The notes under the pieces: model-generated
What the model was told of the DNA's origin: nothing
The model's database searches: none
The model's input: only the letters and a program-made list of their open reading frames with translations
In this document: positions 35,901-45,670 of the stretch, one piece after another
Numbering within the stretch: position 1 is the first letter of the stretch
How the letters are laid out: each line of letters begins with the position of its first letter
Made by a program: the position numbers and the translations under genes
Assembly: GCA_022575985.1 (NCBI GenBank)
Contig: JAKSXM010000007.1
Location: 37,326,501 to 37,390,500, forward strand
DNA from: Anagrus nilaparvatae
Taxonomy: Eukaryota; Arthropoda; Insecta; Hymenoptera; Mymaridae
DNA: 64,000 nt
Reading direction: 5' to 3'

Positions 35901-36380
35901 AGATTCCTTCCATCGATTGACTCTTTTAAATCAGGCCTTTTAAATTATCTAAGAGCATCGAATCATACATATGATGACTCGGCCTTTTAAAATTCAAAAT
36001 TATCAAATAAGAGTGTTATATCTGCCTATTTATCAAGATTTAATTGTATTAAAGCTACCTATAAATAAATAAAAGTTATCTATTTTATTGCTATGAAATG
36101 ACTGTGATATACTTTATCGTATTGTTAGAAAGTTAATTAAAATATTAAATTATTAGCTGCACATTAATTACTGTTACTATTACATTGCTTACTTTTAGAA
36201 TTTTAATTTTAATTTTTTCTTTTTTATACACATATAACTTATTTTTACCAAGTTATCTATATTATGTTATATTAAAATTGTTATAAATCGCTATTACTAT
36301 CTATGTAACCTATGTATCAAATTTTTGTAAAACAAAATAAAATATTATTTACATTTACATTTACATTTACATTTACATTT
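32925..36380 (+). pseudogene. 5'-truncated LINE reverse transcriptase (jockey/CR1-like), interrupted
   Basis: It starts mid-domain with LGVNLGVPQGSVLGPLLF and continues with the catalytic box LLYADDLQIY, NPDKTQAIFFG and LGVILDNKLSWESHV. The frame is open to CLRY at 33545, where a foldback element intervenes. It resumes at 35610 in the same frame (VFGIGRDIHITPYREQL) through the C-terminal KSWNSLPSAIRF to TAA at 35990. The 3' end is a (TTTACA)n tail at about 36345-36378, a microsatellite tail used by several LINE clades. The RT palm keeps YADD but lacks everything upstream. A typical dead-on-arrival copy, later hit by the second element. Confidence 0.8.
33546..35600. mobile_element. Foldback element with exact 9-bp target duplication (MULE/Foldback-like)
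   Basis: The ends are TAGACTGCCAAAAAAAA and complement. CTGAGATAT lies directly at both sides (33537-33545 and 35601-35609). The 2055 bp are two near-identical inverted arms of about 0.88 kb around a more diverged centre near 34.57 kb. The mirrored 78-codon frames at 33689-33925 (+) and 35221-35457 (-) are identical only because they lie in the arms. A 9-bp duplication with long arms fits Mutator-like or Foldback elements. No transposase. Confidence 0.85.
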
Positions 36381-36599
36381 ATTTTCAGTCTAAATTATTT
36401 TGCAATTATTTTTTTATTTATTAAACTTTAAAAATTAGATTTGTTAAAATTTTAATTTTATTGGTTATATTTTAGTTAAATATTTTTAAAAATTTGCTTG
36501 AAAATTATATGTACACACATGAATCTATTTTTTGATTTAGGAATATCAATAATCTAGCGAGTCCGATATACAATAGAGTATATCATGTAACAGAATTAT

Positions 36600-37620
36600 T
36601 AAATTTGACTTTTGAACTTAAAATATTAATGGCAGAATGAGACGAAGCAGTTACAAAAAAGCAGCCAAAAAAAAGAAAAAAAAATTCGAGATATATTAAA
36701 TTAGCAAAGTAAGGTTTTTATCATAAATTTTAATAAATAGTGGCCTGTGCAAAATAAATAAACTCATTATTAAATTATTTTTTTAGATTTAAGTACAAGT
36801 AAACATTAAAATATTACTGGAAAAATTGGCTGAATAAGGTGTTAAGAAAAGGCAGTTAAAAAAAGAAAAGAGTCTGATTGAAAGGAGATTTAGAAAGCAG
36901 AATGAAAAATAAATTAAGCAAAGACAGAATCCTACAAAAAGAACACAGGTATGACAGAAAATAGCAGTAAAAAGGTAAAAATATTAGTACAAGTACGTTT
37001 GAAGAACTAGAAAGGCAATGAAGGTAAAAAAGCTTGAAAAATGGGGTATATAGAAGATTCAAAAAGATGTTCGAAGAACTAGGTGAAGATGCAATAGAAG
37101 CGTTGGAAAAAAGAGGAAATCAAGATCATAGGAAAGAAATAAAAAGTCCATGACCAGTTAGAAACGAGGTATCGAGAAGGAGATATATATGATTCAACAA
37201 TGGATTCGGAGAACGAGGTGAATGAGGCAATAGGAGAAATTGGAAAAAAGGGAAATCAAGATAATAGGAAAGAAAGAAGTTTATTGAAAAGTTCATGACC
37301 ATTCAGAAAAAGTACTTTAAAAGAAGATCTAGATTAGCAAGAACCTCTTTTTCGAAGAATCAGACGATAGAATAAAGAAGAAAATAAGTAGAAATAATGA
37401 TCCACTAGAAAAGGAACCATAAATAAAATAAATTTTTTTAGCATTAAAGAAGCAGAATCTATTTGTGGAACCTAGAGCAAAAAAATAGAAGCTGAGAAGA
37501 CTATAAAAAAACTTAAGAACGTTGTAAACTGTTTTAATTGGTAACAATATGAAATTTAGCAAAAACAAGAAAATATATGACCAACAGCTCTCAAAAGGCT
37601 TGGAAAAATCATTAAAAAAA
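36600..37620 (+). other. Purine-rich decayed sequence with internal duplication
   Basis: The plus strand is strongly purine-biased (many GAA/AAA triplets). Two related blocks about 135 bases apart share GAAAAAAGRGGAAATCAAGAT and AGTCCATGACCA. The reading frame would be Lys/Glu-rich but is full of stops. Possibly an old charged-protein gene or transposon fragment; identity unknown. 37620-38020 shows nothing. Confidence 0.3.
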
Positions 37621-38024
37621 ATACCGGAAAAAAACTTGGAAATGTTTTGAAAATGCTTAGATTTTTCTTTTTGAAGAAAAAAATAGGTTTGGAAAAAACT
37701 CTGAAATGTCGCCTTATTAGCGAGCTTTATCTGATTAATTTCGGAATCATTTAGGGGTCAAATTTTTAGTTTTTGCGTACACTGTAAACATTTTTCATTG
37801 TGAATGAAATTACAACAAAAAAAAATTTAACGACAATAAATTTCATTAGCAAAAGTTTTGTAAAATTTACAAAACAATTGATTTGAAAAATAACAATCAT
37901 CACTTTGTAATTTCACAAAAGTAATTGTGTGATTTTAAAATACAAAATTTTTGTAATATCACGTTTTAAAAAAAGTATTAATAAAAAATTTTTTTTTATT
38001 TATTATTTTAATGATTTTTATATG

Positions 38025-38225
38025 GAAAGATTTAAATGAAGCGTGTTCGACTTGTATGGTCGGGTTTTCAAAACTGCCCCAAAATATTCTTTTCTGAAAG
38101 TACTACTAAAAATAAATCACCTGCCCAATTTTCAGCCTCCCAGGGCGAAATCTCGATTTTTGGCAGCCATTTTTGTGTTTTGGATTTTTATAAAAAAAGG
38201 AAGAAAAATGAGGGATAATTTTTCT
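38025..38225 (+). repeat. Third copy of unit A from the 27-28 kb region
   Basis: It has the same sequence as 27030-27225 and 27698-27900 (CGACTTGTATGGTCGGGTT, AAACTGCCCCAAAAT). It lies beside the P2 palindrome, whose arm also accompanies unit A at 28 kb. The two repeats therefore travel together. Confidence 0.65.
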
Positions 38226-38310
38226 TATCTTTTCTGTAAGAAACTATCATTATAATGAAAAATTTTTTCCTCTTAGTTCCTCTTCTGTTATGCATCCAAG
38301 CTAAGATTTA

Positions 38311-39055
38311 TAATTATTATTAAAGAATTTATCGTTCGGTATTAATGAAATATATTTTTTAAGAATTTATCGATGATTAATCGAACCAAGAAATCAATTT
38401 TTGATTTATATAACTCAACACTGCTAGGCGTACGAACTCTTCGTCTCTTTTTTTCTTAAGCCTAACATGTAGCATTTAGTTAAACAATTTATTGAAATCA
38501 TTATATCAAATATTAACTTTTTAAAAAATTTTTAATTTACGAGAAATTAAATTTTTAATTTATAGAAAGATGTTAGATTGTGGAACCTACGATTCCAAGT
38601 TTTGTACACTGGTGTTTTAACCAACTAGACTACCAGGAGGACCGAAGATTCGGTCCTTGAGATAATAAAATGTGCCTGGAGGCTGCGGAAACTTGGAATC
38701 GTGAGTTCAAATCCCTCCCAGGGCCCGTTTTTTTATCTCAAATAAAAAATTTTTTCTGCTTTTTTTAGGATTAGCAGTTCAATCTAACATCTTTCTATAA
38801 ATTAAAAATTTAATTTCTCGTTAATTAAAAATTTTTAAAAAAGTTAATATTTGATATAATGATTTGAATAAATCGTTTAACTAAATACTACATGTTAGGC
38901 TTAATAAAAAAAGAGACGAAGAGTTCGTACGCCTAGCAGTTTTGAGTTATATAAATCAAAAATTGATTTCTTGGTTCGATTAATCATCGATAAATTCTTA
39001 AAAAATATATTTCATTAATACCGAATGATAAATTCTTAAATAATAATAATAAAAA
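38311..39055. repeat. Palindrome with tRNA halves at apex (family P2)
   Basis: Arms of about 270 bp (38311-38580 and 38771-39050) are inverse copies. The apex (38583-38760) holds tRNA-like sequence in both orientations. A single arm recurs at 28110-28380. Confidence 0.65.
38583..38730. other. Head-to-head tRNA-like halves
   Basis: On the minus strand, TAGTCTAGTTGG (A box) follows CCTCCTGG and continues to ACTTGGAATCGTAGGTTCCA. On the plus strand, AAACTTGGAATCGTGAGTTC leads into a B box GAGTTCAAATCCC and closing CTCCCAGG. The two copies overlap in the anticodon to T-arm region as an inverted duplication, the same design seen at 61779-61924. Confidence 0.5.
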
Positions 39056-39598
39056 AATTTAACTGAGTACATACAGACAGACAAATAAATTTTCAAATCT
39101 ATATAGTATATATAGTATTAAGATATGCATATATAGATGGTTCTAGAATTGACTGAATCAAAAAATACCAATGACGACATTAAAATTTTATCATATTTTT
39201 CAGTTATTTCACTTTTTAACCAAATTTTCAAAAAATTTATCTTTCCCAAAATTTTTTATTTTAACTTTATTTTAACATCGGTTTTATGAATTTTGTTTTT
39301 TTGGAGACAGGCACACAAATAAATTATTAAAAGATCCATAAAAATCCTTTTTTTCTTTATTTGGATATCCGTTACATGCCATGGGTTATGCGGTTCTTGA
39401 GTCATTAGGGTACAAACAAACAAACAAACAGACAAATAATTTTTCAGATATATATAGTTTTAAGATATTTGTATCTTTTTCTTTTAATTATTTATTTATT
39501 TTTTGTTTATTTGCTTCGGCCTAAGTAGTTGTGTTATAAGGGGACCCTATTCTGCGCAGTAAAAAATTTCATTTTTCGAGGCAGCCTTATACATTTTA
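39056..39598. other. AT-rich DNA, possible exon-like segment
   Basis: It contains short CAAA repeats (39415-39435). An open segment (39529-39599) with two Cys ends at AAG|GTAAGT, a consensus splice donor, so it may be an upstream exon of the EB-like gene. The donor coincides with the end of the next inverted repeat, so this is weak. Confidence 0.2.
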
Positions 39599-39599
39599 A

Positions 39600-40325
39600 G
39601 GTAAGTTTCTACTTGGTGAAAAATTTTTCCATCAGAATTTTTTTAATTTTTTTTTTCTGTAGTAAAAGTATTGAAGAATATATAAAAAAAATTTTATACA
39701 GATCTAAATATTTTGTATATGATTTTAATCCCCTTTTATAAATCGCTCCGCACTTCAATTCATATATTTTTAAAACTTTAAACGCGTTTTTCTCGAAACT
39801 ACTTTATAGCACCTGGTACCAGTGATAACTCAAAATCACCTGGTCCCATCGACTCCAAATTTTGTCCGCATACTTACCAAATGTGTAGTTTTCGTGTGAA
39901 CTAAAATATTGCAAAAATTTTGAATTTTTCTATATTTTTTTGCACAAAATATATAAAAAAAAAAACTTTTTTCGAAATTTTTTTAAAATCCTTATAACTT
40001 TTTTTATTTTTTGCCAAAATTAAAAATTTTAGTTCACACGAAAACTACACATTTGGTAAGTATGTAGATTAAATTTGGAGTCAATCGGACCAGGTGATTT
40101 TAAGTTACCACTGGTACCAGCAGCTCTTTCCGGCAAAAATACACGAACTTTACATTAAATTTTACTGCATAAAAAATTATAAAAATTAATTTAAAAAAAT
40201 TTTTTTATGTACTTTATTAGTTCCTTTATTTTACCCCAAAAAATTTTTCCATTATCTCTTCCCGTTTACCCGTAAACTAATTTTCCAATTTTGCTTAAAA
40301 ACCGAGCGCGCCAAGTAGAAACTAA
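39600..40325. repeat. Inverted-repeat element
   Basis: The outer ends are AGTTTCTACTTGG and complement (39603-39615 and 40311-40323). Inner arms at 39815-39925 and 40030-40128 share TGGTACCAGTG, ACCAAATGTGTAGTTTTCGT and GTTCACACGAAAACTACAC in inverse. No ORF. Confidence 0.55.
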
Positions 40326-40550
40326 ACTTAAAAGCATGTAAAAAAATTGATGAAGAGTGCTTGAAAAAAATTGTAAGAAATTTTTAAAAAAGTATCTAAG
40401 GCGAAAAGAATGATGTTTTTCCAACTATATTTTCCGAATTTTCCGATAAAATTAAAAATTTTTCCTATATCATTTTTGAATCGTGTCAATAATAATAATA
40501 ATGTGATTTTTTTTTATCCCATAGTAACCACAATAATAATAATAATCAAG

Positions 40551-41065
40551 ATGTGTGTCAAAGGCATTTCTATTCTATTATTATATTTCTGTGAGTTTTA
40601 TCTTGAATAAGATTTTTTTAAATGCTTTAAAATACTTTTATTTTTATAGCGGTATTATTACACAGGTATCCAATATGCCCCTTCGATAAATTTTTTCACG
40701 TCAATAGATGCATTTATTTAAAAAAAATTTATAAAATCTTTTTTTTTAGAATCGTTAACCTTGGATAGCTTTTGCGAATTCAATGAAAGTTGTCAATATA
40801 TAGATTCTGCTATTTGCAAATCGAATAAATGTGTCTGTTATAAATCTTATGTGAATAAACTCGGAGTTTGCGTATTAAAAAATTCAAGTGAGATGTTATG
40901 AAAAAATATTTTTTTAAAAATTAATTTATTTGTAAATTTTTTTTAGCGAAAATTCAAAATATACATGAGCCTTCAAAGAATGAGATTAAAGTACAAAATT
41001 TTAGTCAAGAAAAAATTATTTATTTACTGTATACACTTATATTTTTATGTATCGTATTAAATTAA
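40551..41065 (+). CDS. Small EB-module membrane-anchored protein (partial gene model)
   Basis: Two exons are well supported. The exon at 40750-40887, between TTTTTTTAG and GTGAGA, encodes a cysteine module FCEFNESCQYIDSAICK followed by CVCYKSYVNKLGVC. Its spacing (C-x5-C-x7-C-x4-C-x-C-x10-C) resembles EB modules of secreted and membrane insect proteins. The exon at 40947-41065 joins in phase and ends with EKIIYLLYTLIFLCIVLN and TAA: a C-terminal membrane segment without cytoplasmic tail, or a GPI-type signal. ATGTGTGTCAAAGG at 40551 starts a hydrophobic leader ending at T|GTGAGT (40590), but joining it directly to 40750 would create a stop. Either an exon is missing or the gene is damaged. 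Function unknown. Confidence 0.5.
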
Positions 41066-41143
41066 TACGATTAAATTAATAAGGCAAATTGCCTTATTTC
41101 GTATTTTTTATTTTTATATTTAAAACCTAATTTCATATACGTT

Positions 41144-41859
41144 GCACAATGGAATGTTGGCAGCATAGGTGGAATGGTGACCCGAGGGGACGTTGGACGC
41201 ACCGCCTTGTTATCGACTTGAAAAGCTGGATGAACCGTGATCATGGGGAGGAAGACTTCTACCTCACACAGTTCCTAACTGGTCACGGTTATTTTCGCGA
41301 TATGCTTTTCAAGTGGCACAAGGTGGCATCTCCGGAATGCTTGCAATGCCCGGGCGAGCCGGATACCGCTGAACTTTTAGGTGTCCTCACTTCGCTGAGG
41401 GGCGACCGCCCTTTGATGAATGGAGGCCAGAAGGAGTCGTTCCGGAAATGCTGCGCAGTACCGTGAGTACTCCGCAGTACTGGTACAGTGTGGCAGAGTA
41501 CGTACGGGTGACACTGATTAGAAAAAAGGAGGAAGGTTTCCTCTCGTAGGAAATTCTCCTCCTTTATTGACAGGGTATGGCGAAGAAATGCCTTGGCTGC
41601 ATTGTTTCCAGACCGAAGTAATACCTAAACAGGGAGTCCCGGTCCGGATTCTATGATATTGTCATAAATGCAGGAGGGTGGGGAATTTAGTGGGTATTGT
41701 AATTCCTCCTAAGTTTTACTGAGTATCTGGGCAAACATAAATTTGATGTTGAGTCCCACATAACCATACAGCACGCGGTGTATGGTATGCGTAAAAGCTT
41801 TCTCCTCGTCCTACGAAAAAGGCCCCTTCTCTGAAAGGGCCCAAAAAAAAAAAAAATTT
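41144..41859 (+). mobile_element. 5'-truncated R1-type LINE insertion
   Basis: ATATACGTT flanks both ends (41135-41143 and 41860-41868). The insert ends in poly(A) (41843-41856) after a hairpin CCCCTTCTCTGAAAGGGC. It carries only the last part of ORF2 plus a 3' UTR. It is inserted between the stop codons of the two EB-like genes. Confidence 0.8.
41149..41549 (+). pseudogene. R1-clade ORF2 C-terminus
   Basis: GRWTHRLVIDLKSWMNRDHG and FYLTQFLTGHGYFRDML are hallmarks of the region after the reverse transcriptase in R1/TRAS-like LINEs, followed by the CCHC knuckle start CLQC and DTAE. A one-base loss near 41374 shifts the frame. The correct ending continues in another frame to TAG at 41547-41549 and includes the knuckle's remaining His and Cys and an EMLRSTV-like tail. 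The protein is truncated and inactive. Its GC content is much higher than its neighbourhood. Confidence 0.8.
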
Positions 41860-41967
41860 ATATACGTTAGAAATTGATATAATAAAGTTAAAATTTACTA
41901 AAGACTAAACATCGCTAAATCATTATTCCTTGTATTATAAAAACTTAGTATGAGTAATTTAATTTTT

Positions 41968-42510
41968 TTATATATGTATAACATGCAACAATCCCATAAC
42001 AATAATAATGCAAAAAAGTATGATTTGAAGCATATCACTGCGAGTATTATTTAAAAAAAATTGTTTATCCGTCTTAAATTCAGCATTTTCAAGCTCTGGC
42101 ATGTCGTTGAGGGATGCGGCATCCATACACACCCCTTTAATGTTAAATTAAAGTTAATATATTTAGTTAAAAATTTTTTTTATACCTAAAAATTCTTTAT
42201 TTTCCCCTGAACATACGCAAAATCCACCACTACACTCAGATGTTGTCTATTCCTGCCGTGCATTGAGTACTGTATATATATAAAAGTTAATTTTTTAGTT
42301 TTCAAAAAATCGTGTAAAAAAATACCTAATTTCACGGCCTTCGGGTAACATTTGTCGTCGAGAAAAATTTCATAATAATAGCATCGCCTCGTAGAATAAC
42401 AAAATCGCATATAAATGCGAAAACGTAAAAAACTAAAAATGAATAAGCTATTATATTTTTCACAAAAAAATAGCAATTTCTCAAATTACTTACACATTAA
42501 TTTCATTTTA
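41968..42510 (-). CDS. Second small EB-like membrane protein, minus strand (partial model)
   Basis: Two downstream exons are clear. 42246-42186 (after AATAG, ending G|GTATA) encodes SECSGGFCVCSGENKEFLG with a C-x4-C-x-C core. 42134-41968 joins in phase and encodes VCMDAASLNDMPELENAEF, then LQIILFCIIIVMGLLHVI before TAA, a C-terminal membrane segment. Upstream, 42432-42336 can supply more cysteines (MRFCYSTRRC, DDKCYPKA) using a GTGAAA donor. ATGAAATTAATGT|GTAAGT near 42507 would start a leader, but these do not join in one frame. The layout mirrors the plus-strand gene at 40.55-41.07 kb, so the two are probably paralogues in convergent orientation. Upstream exons may be decayed. Confidence 0.45.
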
Positions 42511-43124
42511 AACTATTATTTAAAAAATAATGATTTTTATAATACTTAATTCATTGTCGATGATTAAAAATGTACTAATGAACATGTTTTTAAAAAAATG
42601 CGTTTGACGAAAAAGCATCAAATATAACAATAAGCTTATTGATTTTGTATCTTATTTCAAAAAGAACATTATAATTAAAGCGATAGCATACCCATTATTT
42701 ATTGATTTTTTATGAATTTTAAAGAAATATTTTTAACTACATTGAGCATTTCATGTTTAGATACAAAAAATATCTCACATTAATAAAAAAGACATTATTG
42801 TCAAAGCTTTACTTAAAAATATATTGACGGGAGTTAAAAAATCTTAAGAAGTGTGGGATTAATACCTCACCCTTTTTCTCAAGGGTTTACCATCTTTGGG
42901 TCTTACCCCCACAAAAATTAACCCCTACTTTTTAAAAAAATTATATAAAGGTCAAAGGTCAAATTTCGATCATGTTTAAGATCCAGTAAGGTACAAACTC
43001 TCGATCATATATCTGCTAAAAGTTTTTAAATTACTTGTATTTTAAAAAGTACGCGAAAATATTTATTTCATAAATATTCACATAAACATATTAAAAAATA
43101 TTAATATTTTTAAAACATTAAAAA
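42511..43124. other. AT-rich spacer
   Basis: No coding or repeat feature was recognised. A mixed-composition patch at 42840-42990 (CACCCTTTTTCTCAAGGGTT) has no clear homologue here. Confidence 0.35.
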
Positions 43125-43244
43125 TTTGAATTAGTATACGCTATTTATTGGAATTGTACTCAAGAATACAGTCCTGAATGGGATACTTTGAGCTTCATAG
43201 AAATTACTGAGTTCATTGTGAATTGTAACGTTATTGACTTGTAA
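43125..43244 (+). CDS. Short exon-like ORF upstream of 201-codon exon
   Basis: Forty open codons contain EYSPEWDTLSFIEITEFIV and then CNVIDL before TAA. The SPEW..L pattern resembles the start of a small beta-rich domain in repeat-associated insect proteins I have met next to proteins like the following one. It is not recognisable with certainty. Could be a broken N-terminal part of the same gene. Confidence 0.25.
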   Translation, partial: FELVYAIYWNCTQEYSPEWDTLSFIEITEFIVNCNVIDL

Positions 43245-43350
43245 TTCATTTAAAAAATGCATATTATAAGGTAATTTTTTGTTTTTTAAACATTACAAAA
43301 TTTTTTTTTTAAACCATTTTTTATTAATAATACTGAAATATTTTTTATAG

Positions 43351-43958
43351 TCTTGGGTCGCACATATCAAATAAGTTCTTGCTGCAACATAATTGTTGGG
43401 ATCTGTGTATCTGAAAACTCTGCAGTGCAAATTGCCTTAAGAAACTCAAAAGGATATGAAATAATTTTTGAAGAAATCGCATGGACAGATTTTTTAACAA
43501 ATGTTAGAATTATTGATTTTCTTTGCAAAAATTATTATTATATACCTGAAATTAATCTTGCTGGCTCCGAAATAAAAGTAAAATTTATACATGTTGGTGA
43601 ACATCCAGCATTATGCTTTGAAAAAAATCAGCAAAAGGTTACAATCTTAGCATCATCGTATTATAATCTTATATACTTGAGCCATGCCGTAAATTTAATA
43701 TACGATAGATGCAAAAATCATACACAAGATGTTAAGAATAAAGTTTTTGAATTCATTAATTTAATAGATGCGAATTATAATAAATTTTCAGCATACAATA
43801 AAATTATTAATTCCAACAAATTTAAGCAAAATTTGGTGGACTACGATATTGCTGGATCATGTCTGATTTTTATTATCGAATGCAAGAAAATTCTTGAACA
43901 AAAAATTTTCGAGCATAAAAATATGTCAAATCAGAATACAAACTTTATTTTTAAATAA
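43351..43958 (+). CDS. Intact 201-codon exon, unknown repeat- or virus-associated family
   Basis: An acceptor TTTTTTATAG precedes an uninterrupted frame to TAA at 43958. There is no in-frame ATG at the start, so it is a terminal exon. The first 110 residues alternate beta-like stretches: CCNIIVGICV, VQIALRN, AWTDFL, INLAGSEIKVKFIHVGEHPA and VTILASSYYNLIYL. A helical, lysine- and asparagine-rich tail follows. No signal peptide or membrane segment. I cannot name the family. The layout reminds me of proteins encoded beside capsid-like genes in insect virus-like elements, and the pseudogenes at 44.2-45.5 kb fit that. Unlike its neighbours it shows no stop or frameshift. Confidence 0.4.
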
Positions 43959-44203
43959 TTTTTTATAAACATTTTCTTTAAAAAAAAATCATGTATTCGT
44001 TTTTTCAATTATTTATGTATTCATTTTTTCTTATATGCAATTATTTATGTACAATCTTAAAAAATATTTAGGGGGGAAAAGGTTTTAATAAATGTAACAA
44101 TGAATATAATCTAATAATATAAATATTATCTTAAAAAAATATTTTTATTTATTTCTCAAAATTTGTAACATTATTTTTCTCATGAAAAAAAAACATTTTG
44201 AAG
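43959..44203. other. AT-rich 3' flank
   Basis: It includes repeated ATTATTTATGTA and a short G-run. Nothing else. Confidence 0.3.
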
Positions 44204-44443
44204 TCAACATACACCCCCACCTCTTTTTCCATGATAAATACAACGTAGACCATGAATATTTTTTTCTTTTATTTTATACTGTATATTTAAGTCTTTAATA
44301 TTTATAGCATTAAGACCGCGTTTCCTTAACCAATCCTGCTTTTCTCGCCCTTTTACATAAATTTCCTTTGCATTTTCCAACGAAAGCTTCAATATTCTTG
44401 ATAGCTGGTAGTAATTCACAAAACCATCGCTCCATGACAACAT
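44204..44443 (-). pseudogene. Exonuclease-like fragment of virus-like element
   Basis: A 79-codon open piece contains AKEIYVKGREKQDWL, then a glycine-bearing turn and LRCIYHGKRGGGVC, a C-x2-H...C arrangement near the end. KG.EK..WL followed by C..H is a pattern I associate with short DEDD-exonuclease-like proteins in insect mobile and virus-like elements; this is recall, not a search. It lies just downstream of the capsid-like pseudogene on the same strand. A more damaged duplicate lies at 45180-45310. Confidence 0.35.
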
Positions 44444-44597
44444 ATGAGTTTAATTTTGACCACCTTGCTAGCTTTTGCTCTTTCAGGGATAATTTTGATT
44501 TTTCAAAAGGAGGCTTAAAAATGTAAACCCAAATAGAGAATTTAAATTATCAGTTCTTTTAATATGTAATCCTTCCCGTATCTAAAATATTGAAAAT

Positions 44598-45155
44598 CTA
44601 CGTAGAATGCCATTTTAAAAAAGCTTTCATATGTTTCTCGATCAAATTACTAAAAGGATTATAATTTATAATGCGCTCGTGAATCAATAGTCAACAGGCA
44701 GTCGTTTTTTCAGCTATTTGCTCCTTCAATTCAAATTGCAATCTTATATCATAAGCCGAGACCTTAATTGAAGGATCGCTATTAGAACAGTCAAAAACTA
44801 TTCACGGTGCCAGATCTATATACTCGCTCATGGATAATTTTTGTTTTCCAGACTCGCCGTAGTAGGCATTTTGAAAAGAGCTAAACAGATTGTAGGCTGT
44901 TGAAATCTTACTTCTTGCAAAATCAAGATCCAAGTTCTTAGCTGATTATCTTTAAGAATTTAAAAATACCCGATCATTTCCAAGGTTAGCATGATCATAA
45001 ATACTAGTGTATTTTTTTAACATTCTCGTCTATCTTGTTGGAATCCTACTATTACAAACAGGGACCAATCAGCAGGAGTCACAAAAGTAACTTGTCGATT
45101 CACTTTATCGGACACCGGAATATTCGGGTATTCCAAATAGTCCCAGCACCTAAAA
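44598..45155 (-). pseudogene. Capsid-like protein pseudogene (virus-like or Polinton-like)
   Basis: On the minus strand, collinear fragments share one theme in changing frames. The first has TPADWSLFVIVGFQQDR. The second, after a frameshift near 45020, includes IYDHANLGNDRVFLNS and, past two stops, AYNLFSSFQNAYYGESG. The third, after TGA at 44802-44804, has VSAYDIRLQFELKEQI, then after TGA at 44691-44693 LLIHERIINYNPFSNLIEK. It ends at a TAG at 44598-44600. The order and motifs (VI.GFQ, Y.D.R..FE, IH.RII.Y.P) resemble a family widespread in insect genomes that I believe to be a capsid-like protein of virus-like or Polinton-like elements. Family name uncertain. At least one frameshift and four stops: not functional. 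Confidence 0.4.
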
Positions 45156-45179
45156 TACCATAAACGTTTCATCCTTTTT

Positions 45180-45540
45180 TATACTTGATAATCAAGCCCT
45201 CTTAGCATCTTAGCATTAAAAACCCTTGATTTTAACCAGCCCTTCTTTATTTGTCCTTTGAATTTGACAATGAAATTTTAATATTCATGACAGCTGATGT
45301 AAAATATATTTCTATATTTCTATATAGGAAAATTTTAATTTGGCAAATGTGGTCTTAAAAGTATAATGCTTTAATCCAAGTAAAAAATTAAAAATTACCA
45401 TTTATTTTAAGATACAAGGAGGACGTTGTATCTAAAGTATTGAAGATTTACGTAGAATAACATTTAAAAATTTCACATATGCTTTTTTTTTTAAATTAAG
45501 TTTGCTAAGGAAATATAATTTGCTATTCAGCAACAATTCA
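45180..45540 (-). pseudogene. Diverged duplicate of capsid-like C-terminus plus exonuclease-like fragment
   Basis: The sequence around 45420-45480 matches 44580-44640 (ATTGAARATYTACGTAGAAT) and 45180-45310 matches 44280-44420. The same two-part unit therefore occurs twice, about 0.9 kb apart in direct orientation. This copy has more stops and is the older or faster-decayed one. Confidence 0.45.
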
Positions 45541-45670
45541 ATATTATTAATTAACAGTGGTACCAGCAACGATTATTTTTTTTTTTTAGGATTAACAATA
45601 AATAGCATTGAAAATGCCCGAGGTAAACTTCAAACCTGATTTCCAATTATAATTTAAATTTGAATCACAT

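Noticed and set aside
36856..37568. Hydrophobic ORFs on the minus strand
   Set aside because: Complement of a purine-rich tract yields Phe/Leu/Ser-rich frames; no other support.
40551..40887. Direct splice of the hydrophobic leader (ending 40590) to the cysteine exon at 40750
   Set aside because: The phase-1 junction makes TAA; no intervening exon with correct phase was found.
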